DNA of 64,000 nucleotides from Mycteria americana (Eukaryota; Chordata; Aves; Ciconiiformes; Ciconiidae), in contig NW_027445436.1 of the NCBI RefSeq assembly GCF_035582795.1, positions 6,694,770-6,758,769 of the forward strand, written 5' to 3'. Positions 10,673 through 22,346 of the stretch are shown here, piece by piece. The notes under the pieces were generated by a model. That model was not told where the DNA came from. It did no database searches and worked only from the letters and a program-made list of their open reading frames with translations. Positions within the stretch are counted from its first letter, which is position 1; every line of letters begins with the position of its first letter. The position numbers were made by a program, and so were the translations under genes.

Positions 10673-11353
10673 TGGAATATGTGGAAAAAATGTATCTGGT
10701 GCCTGCAAATCAGCTACAGCAGGTAAGGGTGCTGCCACTACCGCTCTGCTCTTTGAATGCTGAAATGAGGGACATTGTCCAGAAACCAGGCTTGACGGCC
10801 TGTGAGAAAGCTAAGGTGTACATGGCCACTCTTCAAAAGTACTTGGCACATATGAAGCAGAGAGATCAGGAAAGGGGGAAAATAACTCTTTTTTTTCCAG
10901 AAGAAAACAAGACAGAAGCAGAAAAGCCCTTCAGGAATCCTGAGGACCCCCCCAACTCTGTTGTTCAGGAAGTGCTGGATAATGTGCATCTACGATATCA
11001 GCAGAATGCATAAGTGCTCCTAGGTAACCTAGGGCAACAGAAGCATATTTCTTCTTGGGACAACCAGGGAAGTTTTGTATACAAAGGAGATGTCATCAAA
11101 GGGTCCAGTCTCCTTGATTTAGTGCGAGGCGTCCTTCAGACTCACGCCCCATTTAGCCTGAGAACACCTAAAGGCTGGAATGTTTTTATGAAAGCCGGTG
11201 AATGTCTGCAGTGAATGTCCCATCTTCTGTCATGGGTCATACAGCAAACCGGGATCTCTTGGAACAACTAAAAGTGACTGATGAGGACCAAGAAACAACA
11301 CACACACTCCCTAAGAAGAGAAAGATACCTAAAGCCCAACTCAGGAAAAAACA
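10672..11353 (+). pseudogene. Polinton late-protein-like ORF, frameshifted
   Basis: The gene starts at the ATG overlapping the previous stop (10672) and reads EYVEKMYLVPANQLQQ, similar to the K-M-x-L-V-P start found next to the PX-like gene in Polintons. The first frame stops at 11013. The same protein goes on in frame through 11014-11212 with SWDNQGSFVYKGDVIKGS and LLDLVRGVL, a well-conserved box of this family. It stops again at 11212-11214 and continues shifted through NVPSSVMGHTANRD to a Lys/Arg-rich tail (KKRKIPK) and a stop at 11351-11353. At least three breaks are therefore needed. The role in the virion is unknown. A CR1 begins directly after the last stop, so genes further 3' (capsid proteins, protease, integrase) are not in the window. 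Confidence 0.75.
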
Positions 11354-11354
11354 A

Positions 11355-12492
11355 TAAAGGTGTAGCGAGGTTGTGCAGGGAAAAAATTAGAAGGGCCAAA
11401 GCCAAGCTAGAGCTCAATCTGGCTACTGCCGTAAAAGACAACAAAAAATACTTCTTCAAATACATTAGCAGCAAAAGGAGAGCTAAGGAGAATCTCCAGC
11501 CCCTAGTAGATGGGGGAGGGAACACAGTGACCAAGGATGAGGAAAAGGCTGAGGTACTTAATGCCTTCTTTGCCTCAGTCTTTAATAGCAGGGCCAATTG
11601 TTCTCTGGGTACCCAGCCCCCCGAGTCAGAAGATAGGGACGGGGACGAGAATGGAGCCCCCATAATCCAGGGGGAAATGGTTAGTGACCTGCTGCACCAC
11701 TTAGACACTCACAAGTCTATGGGGCCTGATGAGATACACCCAAGAGTACTGAAGGAACTGGCAGAAGTGCTCACCAAGCCCCTTTCCATCATTTACCAGC
11801 AGTCCTGGCTAACTGGGGAGGTCCCTGCTGACTGGAGATTAGCAAATGTGACACCCATCTACAAGAAGGGCCAGAAGGAGGACCCGGGGAACTACAGGCC
11901 TGTCAGCCTGACCTCGGTGCCGGGGAAGGTTATGGAGCAGATCATCTTGAGTGCCATCACACAGCACATATGGGACAACAAGGTGATCAGGCCGGGCCAG
12001 CAGAGCATGAGCTGGAGCATGTCCAAAGAAGCATGTCCAAAGAAGCATGTCCAAAGTGCTGGAGCATGTCCAAAGAAGAGCAACGAAGCTGGTGAAGGGT
12101 CTAGAGCAGAAGTCTGATGAGGAGCGGCTAAGGGAACTGGGGTTGTTTAGTCTGGAGAAAAGGAGGCTGAGGAGAGACCTTATTGCTGTCTACAACTACC
12201 TGAAAGGAGGTTGTAGCGAGGTGTGGGTCAGTCTCTTTTCTCAAGTAACAAGAATGAGAGGAAATGGCCTCAAGTTGTGCCAGGGGAGGTTTAGACTGGA
12301 TATTAGGAAATTTTACTTCACTGAAAGGGTTATCAAGCATTGGAACAGGCTGCCCAGGGAAGTGGTTGAGTCGCCATCCCTGGAGGTATTTAAAAGATGT
12401 GTAGACGTGGCGCTTAGGGACCTGGTGTAGTGGTGGTCTTGGTAGTGTTAGGTTTACGGTTGGACTAGATGATCTTAAAGGTCTTTTCCACT
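11355..12492 (+). mobile_element. CR1 LINE with internal deletion
   Basis: The frame 11281-12117 covers the linker and fingers of ORF2 ([59 protein letters not shown]). At about 12000 the palm domain, including FADD, is missing. The sequence jumps through a junction made of three to four copies of GCATGTCCAAAGAA into the C-terminal region (12047-12430: [20 protein letters not shown], ending in RDLV). The normal 3' tail follows to about 12490. Confidence 0.9.
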
Positions 12493-12514
12493 CACTACAT
12501 TTACTCATTTCCTG

Positions 12515-14300
12515 TAGTGAGGGGCCCAAAACTAAACACAGTATTCGAGGTGCGGCCTCACCAGTGCCGAGTACAGTGTCACGATCACTTCCCTAGTCCT
12601 GCTGGCCACACTTTCTGATACAAGCCAGGATGCTATTGGCTTTCTTGGCCACCTGGGGACACTGCCGGCTCATATTCAGCCGGTGTTGACTAACACCCCC
12701 AGGTCCTTCTCTGCCAGGCAGCTTTCCAGCCACTCTTCCCCAAGCCTGTAGCGTTGCATGGGACTGATGTGGCCCAAGTGCAGGACCTTGCACTTAGCCT
12801 TGTTGAACCTCATACAATTGGCCTTGGCCCATTGATCCAGCCTGTCCAGATCCCTCTGTAGAGCCTTCCTACACTCAAGCACATCAACACTCCTGCCCAA
12901 CTTGGTGTCGTCTGCAAACTTACTGAGGGTGCACTCGACCCCCTCGTCCAGATCATTGATAAAGATATTAAACAGGACTGGCCCCAACACCGAGCCCTGG
13001 GGGACACCACTTGTGACCGGCCGCCAACTGGAGTAAACTCCATTCACCACCACTCTTTGGGCCCAGCCATCCAGCCAGTTCTTTACCCAGCGAAGAGTAC
13101 ACCCGTCCAAGCCATGAGCAGCCAGTTTCTCCAGGAGAATGCTGTGGGAAATGGTGTCAAAGGCTTTCCTGAAGTCTAGATAGACAACATCCACAGCCTT
13201 TCCCTCATCCACTAGGTGGGTCACCTTGTCATAGACGGAGATCAGGTTGGTCAAGATCAGGTTGACACTGACACTAATCAAATGGGGACCCGATGCAGTG
13301 GAGCCCTGCTTGGGAGTGAAGGAGATCAGGTTAGTCAAGCAGGACCTGCCTTTCATAAACCTATGCTGACTGGGCCTGATCACCTGGTTGTCCTGTACGT
13401 GCTGTGTGATGGCACTCAAGATGATCTGCTCCATAACCTTCCCCGGCACTGAGGTCAGGCTGACAGGCCTGTAGTTCCCCAGATCCTCCTTCCAGCCCTT
13501 CTTGTAGATGGGCGTCACATTTGCTAATCTCCAGTCAACTGGGACCTCCCCAGTTAGCCAGGACTGCTGATAAGGATTGAAAGTGGCTTGGTGAGCACTT
13601 CTGCCAGCTCCCTCAGTACCCTTGGGTGGATCCCATCCGGCCCCATAGACTTCCGTGTGTCTAAGTGGTATAGCAGGTCGCTAACCATTTCCCCTTGGAT
13701 TATGGGGGCTTTGTTCTGCTCCCCGTCCCTGTCTTCCATCTCAGGGGGCTGGGTACCCCAAGAACAACTGGTCTTGCTATTTAAAGACTGAGGCAAAGAA
13801 GGCATTAAGTACCTCAGCCTTTTCCTCAGCCTTTGTCACTATGTTTGCCCCCGCATCCAATAAAGGATGGAGATTCTCCTTAGCCCTCCTTCTGTTGTTA
13901 ATGTATTTATAGAAACATTTTTTATTGTCTTTTACGGCAGTAGCCAGATTAAGTTCTAGTTGGGCTTTGGCCCTTCTAATTTTCTCCCTGCATAACCTCA
14001 CAACATCTTTGTGGTCCTCCTGAGTTGCCTGCACCTTCTTCCAAAGGTCATAAACTCTCCTTTTTTTCCTGAGTTCCAGCCAAAGCTCTCTGTTCAGCCA
14101 GGCCGGTCTTCTTGCCCGCTGGCTCGTCTTTCGGTACATGGGGATGGCCTGCTCCTGCGCCTTTAAGATTTCCTTCTTGAAGAATGTCTAGCCTTCTTTT
14201 GCCCTTTAGGACTGCCTCCCCAGGGACTCTGTCATCCAGGCCCCTAAACAGGGGTATGGTAAAGAGGTATTGTAAAGAAAGCTGAATTTTTCTCAACACA
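12515..14300 (-). mobile_element. CR1 LINE, longest RT region in the window
   Basis: Minus-strand copy missing its 3' end (it begins inside the C-terminal region at 12515). ORF2 is in two pieces: 14139-13554 region (linker, RRPAWLNRELWLELRKKR, LCREKIRRAKAQLELN) and 13518-12676 (280 codons with [23 protein letters not shown]-like motif, [14 protein letters not shown] and FADDTKLG). It contains an 84-bp in-frame insertion (13237-13320) between CLTNLIS and YDKVT, bounded by copies of GGAGATCAGGTT. Together with the preceding copy it forms a tail-to-middle inverted pair. Confidence 0.93.
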
Positions 14301-16878
14301 AAGGGGACCGGAGGGTGGCCTTTGTTTTAAAGGGCTGTATCAGTTAAGTGGGTCAACTGATTGAGCAATGGGCCTGAACTGCCTTCAACTCACCTATTTG
14401 TTCCTGGAGCCCAGCTCATTAAGGTGAGTATATTATAAAGATCGGTAATGGGAATCACGTTTGTATTGTGATCAATTGCTATATTGTGCTAAGTGTACTT
14501 GTATTGTGATTTCAGTACATTACTGTATCAGTCTGCTAAATAAAAATCCCATGCAGCATCAAATATCTACAAATTTGTAAATTTGGTATTAAACATTAAA
14601 CCCTCCCCGTGTGGAATATCTAAAAGAAGCTGGTTAGAGAGTATTGAACTCTGATAGAACTTTAGGGCATAGCCATTACAGAGATAGTGGTGAGGATTCA
14701 GTTGAGTGCAACTTTGTTTATAAAACAGGGATTCAATTTCTTTGTTAAGTATGTAGAACTCAGCATATCTTCCCCATATATTTAGCACTTATTCATTGAA
14801 TACTGAATTAATTTTCTCAGAATTTACATATAAATTTATAAACTGAATAATGGATTAAAAGGAACTAAAAATGAGTCAGAACTTCATCTGTGTGAGCTGG
14901 TTCTTTGCCCTGAATAACCAATGGAATAAAGCAGCACTTTCAGACTCTTCTTATTGTTAAAACTAATTGAGGTGGTTTTTTTTTTTATACAGGCTATATT
15001 TGAAAAATCTGATAATATCTGCTGTACCTATTTAATTACAAAAACTGGAAGAAGGACAGGTCGACAATTCAGATGACTTTTAAACGTATTACTGGAATAT
15101 GGCTTAAATAATGACTGTTCTTCCTCTAGAGCTAACTCAATGAAAAGTTCTGCTGGTTTTATGGAGTCAGAGATCTGAATAAATCTAGACATTCATGTCA
15201 CAAGACTACATGTTCAATCTATGCCTGCTTTTAAAGATCCTGTGGCTGCATTGTAGCTCATTTGTCAATGCATGATGGACACCTGGGGGCAGCAGTGGGT
15301 TGGTTGTATATTGGTTACAAATACATGCTTTTCTTCTGTTCTTAAGCGTTACACTGGTATGAATGAAGAATGCTGGATTGTTCAATTTGCAAATTGGAGT
15401 CTTTTAAACTCAGTCACCCCCCCTGCCGCCAGCTTGAGTATATACATACATGGCTATAGTTTACATTATTTGACCAAAGGGCCTTAGAAGAAACTTGGAC
15501 ATATATTAATAGCATGAGAAATTGTGTCACTCTATTTTTACACAGATCTTGACTCCTGCACTAAGACTGTTAAGATAAGTGTATTTTGGGGCTAATTAAT
15601 TTTCTACTGTGAACAGAAGATAAACAATTGAGTATGTTTCATATAATGGTTTGCATTATAAAACTAACAAATTGTGATCACTGCTAACATAGGCAATTTA
15701 GACATAATGCAGGAAAGCAGAAGTGGACGTCTGTTTATTCTATTACAACTCCCCTGATCTAGCTAGTTTCCCATAAGTTAGCATTCTGTTCAAAAAAAAA
15801 AAAAAAGTTTTTTTGGATGGGAGTAACTCATGGCTTATGTGATTGATCTTGGTTTTGAATGTTTGAAGATACTGCATGAAGGGAGGAGATTCTAGCAAAA
15901 TTGCTAACCCCTCCACCCCCAGACCCTCAAACCATTTAAAATCTACTTATTACTGTATTCAGAAATTCAGCTGCAGGTAAATGAATTTTTTCCCTCAAAA
16001 AGTTGCAAAGTCAGAAATTAAGCAAAATTAATTCATCTCTCGTGTGTGTATTTTGATATAGTCTGTAATTTCATGGGTGCCTACTGGTTTTTTGTTTTGT
16101 TTTTTCTCTGCCTGTTTCAGTGCACAGTATAGACACTGCTCATCTCATGGAAAATAGGAACACTGGAAAAGGATAAATAGCATTGCACAAGATTGTAATG
16201 ACAGCCATTCAGGTCATCAGCATACTTGGAATCTCAACATTCTCTGCACAGACCTCTGTAATTGGATTCAACAGAATAAGTGTCTGACATTTTTCCAGCT
16301 TCTATTTGGATAAGCCCAAAACGAAGATGAGATGCTCCTGTATTTTTTGGCACCAAATAAGTACCAAACTTTGGAACATTGAGTTACACTGAGGTGTATT
16401 CTTCCTCCTCACAGCTGGGCTAGAAACTCAAAAGGTGGGGAATGGGGAGATTAAGAGCACAGAAGAGATGATAGACAAACTTTAAAGAAAGACCATACAC
16501 AAAATTACCAGTGTTATCCCAAACAGAAGCTTTCTAAAAAGAATGTTTGCTAGAATTTTGTATTGTGGACAAAACAAAATAGCTAGCATTGGGGAAAGAG
16601 ACATATGGCTTTTAAAACTGTAGCCCGAATGATTACACTTGGCAAAATTATAAGGCATGTTATAATGAGAAACAATAGTTGACCTTAAGATTACTAATCT
16701 GTCTGAAATATTTTTGTGTGTGTGCATGCACGCATATGTGTATGTATCTATGTATGTGTGTGTTTAAGGAGGAGACTTTAAAAATTTGTATAATATTCTG
16801 AAAGACAAACATTTCAGATGCTTATGAAGAGACTGTGATTTTTAACCATCACAATGACTCTTAACTTCAGAGAAGCTG
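14301..16878. other. No gene recognised
   Basis: AT-rich sequence without convincing frames, LTR edges or RNA genes. Short A runs at 15794-15807 and a GT/TG-rich stretch at 16714-16762 are the only simple repeats noticed. Confidence 0.6.
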
Positions 16879-17035
16879 TGGGTGCCCCATCACTGGAAGT
16901 GTTCGAGGTCAGGTTGGACAGGGCTTTGAACAACTTGATCAAGTGAAAGATGTCCCTGCCCATGGCAGTGGGGTTGGACTAGATGATCTTTGAAGGTGTA
17001 TTCCAACCCAAACCATTCTATGAGTCTATGGAGCT
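16879..17035 (+). mobile_element. CR1 3'-end fragment (old subfamily)
   Basis: GGGTGCCCCATCACTGGAAG, then GTTGGACTAGATGATCTTTG and TTCCAACCCAAACCATTCTA are the classic CR1 3' tail of an older avian subfamily. Only the last ~155 bp are kept. Confidence 0.9.
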
Positions 17036-17162
17036 GTGATCCTCAAACTATAGGTCAAGACTCAAGCAAGTCATGAAGATGGTAGAAGACAGAAATCAGC
17101 AGCAGTTCAATTTCCCGTGAGCTATCCAGAAGCCTGTGGGAAAGTGAGAAAAGACTGAAATT

Positions 17163-17251
17163 ACTGACAGCAAGTGTTTATGTTAGCCAGGGAACTGCCT
17201 TTCATTACTGGCAATAGTTCAGGGAAATGAACATAAACACTTGCTGCCAGT
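17163..17251. repeat. Imperfect hairpin, 22-nt arms
   Basis: ACTGACAGCAAGTGTTTATGTT (17163-17184) pairs with 17230-17251 with one mismatch; the loop is 45 nt. No transcript evidence is available from sequence alone. Confidence 0.75.
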
Positions 17252-18588
17252 TATTATTCCCAGTTTCCAAAACCTTGTTCTGGAGGAGCCAAGCTGCTAG
17301 CATGGATATACCTTCTGGGTTGTACAAAGGAAAGAGCTTGCAATGAATTTGACCACTGATGGAATAGGTAAACATTTAGCTATACTAAGATCCAAATACT
17401 GTCCACATACTAGACACATTGGAAAATCACATTTCTTTCAAGTTCCCAAATTCCCTTAAATAAGACTTAAAAATAATTATGTCTGATGAAACGCTCTTAA
17501 ATCGTTGTCATATATGTTGCTACATCTATTGACATGCCAAGAAAATGAAATCAAAACTCAAAACAGTTTGATGAAGTGTCCAAAAAAAACCACTAACAAA
17601 GAGTGCAAATTCTATTTACATTTCAAATTCACTATAGAGCCTGAATAATCTCACTTATCTATTCCAGCCATTTTCTTGTGGCAGTAGATGATGAAAGATA
17701 ATTTTTTCAGCATTTCTCCAACTAAATTGCTGGCTTAGCAACATTTATAATTTTGAATATTTGCATTTAAAGCAGCATTCAAAATTTCTTCTTTTATTTT
17801 TCTAACTTTGGCACATTCATTTTTCAGAGGTCAGCTAAGTACCTCTTGTTAGTGAAATACTTGTAGAAGAATGTTTTTCTTACCTTAGGTCTTATGCATC
17901 CATGTAACATCTTCACCAAAGACTTTGTTATTTTGAAGTTGATTTGTTTCATCATATTGTCTAGAATATAAACTTTTCAGGACAGTTAACTGACTTCCTT
18001 AATGAGGATCATTTTAACAATATGGGTGTATCCTTTTTATTTCCAAGTAAATGCTTCTTAAATATGCATCTTGATATAGCACAGTCTAAAAATAATAAGA
18101 ATGTATTGTTTCTATATGTTTAAACATCAGAAAAAGTGACATTTTTCCTATGAGAGTTTTGGAAAGAAGTACAAAATTATACTGTACATGCTGCTTGGAT
18201 CTTGAATTTCAACTTGAAATGGAAATTAGTTGACAAATTCATCATCATTTGTGAGCTCATTTTACTTTGAACCTTTGAATTAAACAATTTTTTTGTGCTC
18301 CACTGAGAGTCTTAAAAGAATTCAATACCAATCTGGCACTAGGTTAACTGGTATCAACTAAAAGATACTGAAATATAATATGGAATTTTAAATCAAAAGT
18401 CATTGATTCAATTTATAACTTGCACCCTTTGCAAGAGCTCTGAATTCCAATAAAAAATTAGGACTTTGTATGACAGTGCAAAAAGAATGTTAACTATCCA
18501 AAAGGCATTGTCATGACTTTAGCAGTGATTATATGTAATATATATGTAATATAGTTGATATTTTACCAAAACAAAAAAAGTGCCTAAA
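17252..18588. other. No gene recognised
   Basis: AT-rich, no frame longer than chance, no repeat family recognised. Confidence 0.6.
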
Positions 18589-18666
18589 GTTATCCAGCTA
18601 TGTAACTGGTCTTCTTATAGTTTATTATCATTAACTATAAGAAGACCAGTTACATAGCTGGATAAC
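18589..18666. repeat. Perfect 34-bp inverted repeat with 10-nt loop
   Basis: The arm 18589-18622 (starting GTTATCCAGCTATGTAACTG) is exactly reverse-complementary to 18633-18666. The loop is TATTATCATT. A stem of 34 perfect pairs is far beyond chance. No LTR, tRNA or transposon end was recognised around it. Confidence 0.95.
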
Positions 18667-20506
18667 AATTTTCCATCCAAGTAAGTGGAATCTGTGAGTT
18701 TCAGCTACTAGTTTCAGGTTATTTACTTAGGTGCATAAATAAATAATATGACCTGAAAGATGGGGACTTATATGCATGTCCTTTTTGGGGAATTTTTATT
18801 GTACCCCTTAAGGCAAATTAAACACATGTTTGTGCTTAAATATAAAGAGGTTTAATGAACAATGCATTGGACAGAGTCCTACTGCCATAAGGGTTCTACA
18901 AGGAGTCTGCAAAGATGTGGCATGAGTCAATTCCTTGTATACACTTACACCTGCACCAATCATGTGAGTGTCAGTATCAGGCACCTTAGCCTGGCATTCG
19001 GTTCATCCCCCAGTGCCAGTTCTGCTGACCAAAGGTGGCCCCTGAGCACTCAAAATCCAAATTGCTACAAGAAAATACTGCAGGGTTTCTTATCTCATCA
19101 CCAAGGGAAATGTCACTCCCCTACATTGAGTCTTTTTGTCTCTGGCATTCCTGCTTCCAATCAGTTTAACCTGTTCTGCAGTTAGGCCTTCTTGCCCTCC
19201 ATGTCAGATCATTCCTTGGTCACAAATTACTATCGCTGAGCAGTTACAATTTGAATTTCCCCTTCATCTTTAAGTGTTACATTGTATTGATCCCATGGAA
19301 GGTAGTAAGAAAGTTATTAAGGTAAGTGATTCATGTTTATATAGCATATGCCAAAGGTCTGCCAGCCTGATTTTTAATGGTATTCTCCATTTAATGCGAT
19401 GCTGTGTGTGCAAACACATCTTTCCAATTTTCCTGTCTTATGACTGCCCACTCAACAACACACATCTACAGTGACCTTTCTCTTCCTTTCTCAAGACAGA
19501 TCCACAGCACTCACTGAAGCATCAACTGGAACTGGATCTTACCCATAACTTTTATACGGAAGACACAGTACATAATGTATACTCATCTTTTCAAATAAGT
19601 TGTCTGATTCAATGCCACTCTATCTGCTGGAGCTGTTTTACCTTTCTGTCTCCCACTGTTTCAGGAAATCAATATGTGTCAGGTTTTTTGTATTTGGCTT
19701 GTAGGCACCTTTTTATCATTTGCTCCTCTACTTCTCTTGATATTTGTTTGAGGGGAAAAAAGGCTAGAAGGCTAGGCATTAACATTCAAAATGTTATTTT
19801 GCCTGCTTCAAGCCAGGAACTTGAAGCTGTCTCTTTCACATCCCAGGTTCATATCCTGACCACAAGACTATAATAAAATATTGCAAAAATAGAAAGTTCT
19901 GGGATAGATCTCCTGACTTTTCCTACTGGAGTTGTTCCATTTATATAAATTAATAAAAAAATAGAGAAAGACAGAGAGAGAGAGAGAGAATAAATCCATA
20001 GTCTAGTAGCTGGGTGAGCACCTCAGCTATGGAACACTCGGGTTCATATGCTTCCTGTGCCAGAGTATCCCATATTTCATGGAAATGTCCTGTCACTGGA
20101 TCACATATTCTTAGTATCTCAGTTTTATTTTCAGGAGACTTGAAGAAGGAAAGGGAAACTTTAAAATATATTTAGTTTATCCTGATGTACTATAGGAATA
20201 TTATGGAAATTCTGAAGATATTTCCCACCAAACTCTATACACAGTGTCTGGGAATACTTTTCAAGACGTATTTATTAAAGTTCCTGTTTTTATTTAAGCA
20301 CTGAAAATGATAGTCTTGAAAGGAATTGTGTTTAGATCATTTTTCAAACTGTGTTCCTCTGTGGAACTAAGAAGTGGGAACATTACACTGAAGTGGGACT
20401 TGAAATGCTGTACATTGAGAACTGACATCTGGCACAGAATTAGCCTTTTATTTGGAAAGCTCACAGCAAGGAACCTCACCCACTGAGCCAAACTGCCTTG
20501 TGAATG
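18667..20506. other. No gene recognised
   Basis: A 107-residue frame at 18862-19185 shows no domain. The stretch 18840-19260 is GC-richer than its flanks and begins with an A-rich AAGAGGTTTAATGAACAATG reminiscent of a reversed LTR polyadenylation region, so an unknown LTR is possible. A GA microsatellite lies at 19969-19989. Confidence 0.4.
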
Positions 20507-20880
20507 TGTCACCAAAATCGGGAATAAACCTCTTAACACCAATGTAGCATTAAGAAGCAGGCATTCTCTTTATTGCAGCACTGGATGCACCGGAGATCCT
20601 TCCGCCTAATGTGCATACTAGTTTACACAGATCCAGGTTCATTTATACAGTATATCTTTCCATATGCATAGGTTTTCACATTACTAGGCGGGACTATATT
20701 AATTAGTAGCTTACATAATGATGATTCAGCATAATGCATGCTCAGTTTTTCACATGGGGGTCCTCTAGTGGTCACTGGTGGTCGTAGACCCCCAAACCAT
20801 GCTTTTCAGGTCATGAATTCAGGGTCATTCTTCCTTTTAAGGCTTAATTTTCTCCATTGTTAAATATCACATCCTAGAAG
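20507..20880 (-). mobile_element. LTR (family E), minus strand
   Basis: It begins TGTCACCAAAATCGGGAATA and shares with 45307-45700 the blocks CTTAACACCAATGTAG, ATTAAGAAGCAGGCATTCT and GTGGTCGTA. CTTTATT at 20568 is a reversed AATAAAG. Its right end was not located exactly. Confidence 0.75.
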
Positions 20881-22346
20881 ATCCGGTTTCACCAGGATAT
20901 TCTTGGGTTTTCTTTTGTTCCTTCTTGGTTGATCCTTTGAACTTTATTCTTTACCTGTTCCTCACTTATTTTCCAACAAATGAAATAATGAAGTGAATGA
21001 AGTAAGAGGAGATGTAAAAGAGACATTCCTAAATAAGCTGCATTCCAACTAGGTTTCTATGTGGCTTGAGAAAGTAAGCTCTAGTATTACAGCAGCAGCT
21101 ACACCAATAAAGTTAACCTATTACTATATCCATCTTTATTCTATTAAACCACTAAGAAACGTAGTATCTCTAGAGCTAGCTAAAGTCTTGTAGCTAACAG
21201 GCCTTCTCTTAATTGAAAAAGTTTCTATAATATGCTATACTTTCAGAATCCAACATAGATTTTGTTTAGTTTTCTTATTTGTAAAGCCATGGTATTCTAA
21301 GACAATTGGTAAATTCTTTGCCATATAGTATAATTACATTATAAATATTTAATAATATACAGTATTATTAAATATTATAATATATTGATATATATTCATA
21401 ATATAAATATGACATTTTTAGAAGCAATAAGGATGTAGGAGTCCTACTTGGACACAAGCTGAATACATGAGAATTCTCATTGCTATTTTCCATTATAAAA
21501 GAAACACTGAAAAAATGCTATATTTGAAAAAAACCCAGTCCTTTGCATTTGTCATTGCCTTAATGAAACTATAAATAGCATTCATTTTGATTGAACTTTT
21601 GTACTCACTAAGATCAAAGCTATAGATTCCAGGAAGACATTCTTCAGCATCATGCATTGAAGATCCTCTGAATAAATATAACTTTCCTAATGTAAAGCAA
21701 AGATTGAATGATTGGTTCATAAAACAGTTCTTGAATTAATAAACAGAAATTCTATAAAATCCAGCATGTTTTTAGATTTATCCTTTATAGCAAATCATAT
21801 TTGTAAAGCATTTCTTGAATTCAGGCATAATAAAGTTCATCTGCAATCTGATTAAAATCTTTACCCTAACATTGCTTGCATCTAAACATTCCATTTTATT
21901 CTTCAGTATATTAAAAAGGTCTCAAATAATTGCACAGACTACAAAAGTATTACAGAAAAAGCTGTCCTTTGATTCTGAGAATTAAAAAACATACTCTCAG
22001 CTTGTCTTTGAATAACTGAAAAAAATTGTTGAATTGCCCTTATGACACATCTTAAAACAGTGTAAAGACCCTATCCTGCCTCACAACAGCTGTCAGTTCA
22101 CAAATATTCCTCAAGCTTTGCACATTCCTACTTGTCCATGACAGTGTTTGTACAAGGGGGACAAAGAATTCGGAAGATTGGCAAGGAGACAGGAGTGTGT
22201 TGACCGATTCATCCCATTGCTTAGCACCAACTGAACTTTAGCTGAACATCCTCAAAGTAAGTTTCCTCAGTGTTCTTGAACCATGGCCAGATATGTAACA
22301 AGCTCGTGCTTATCAGGCCTGGACACCTGCTAAGGCAGATATATAT
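20881..22346. other. No gene recognised
   Basis: Very AT-rich, including a TAATATTTA-type stretch at 21340-21410. No coding frames. Confidence 0.6.

Noticed and set aside
18862-19185. 107-codon frame
   Set aside because: Ser/Cys-rich without motif, no splice or promoter context; likely within an old unidentified repeat.
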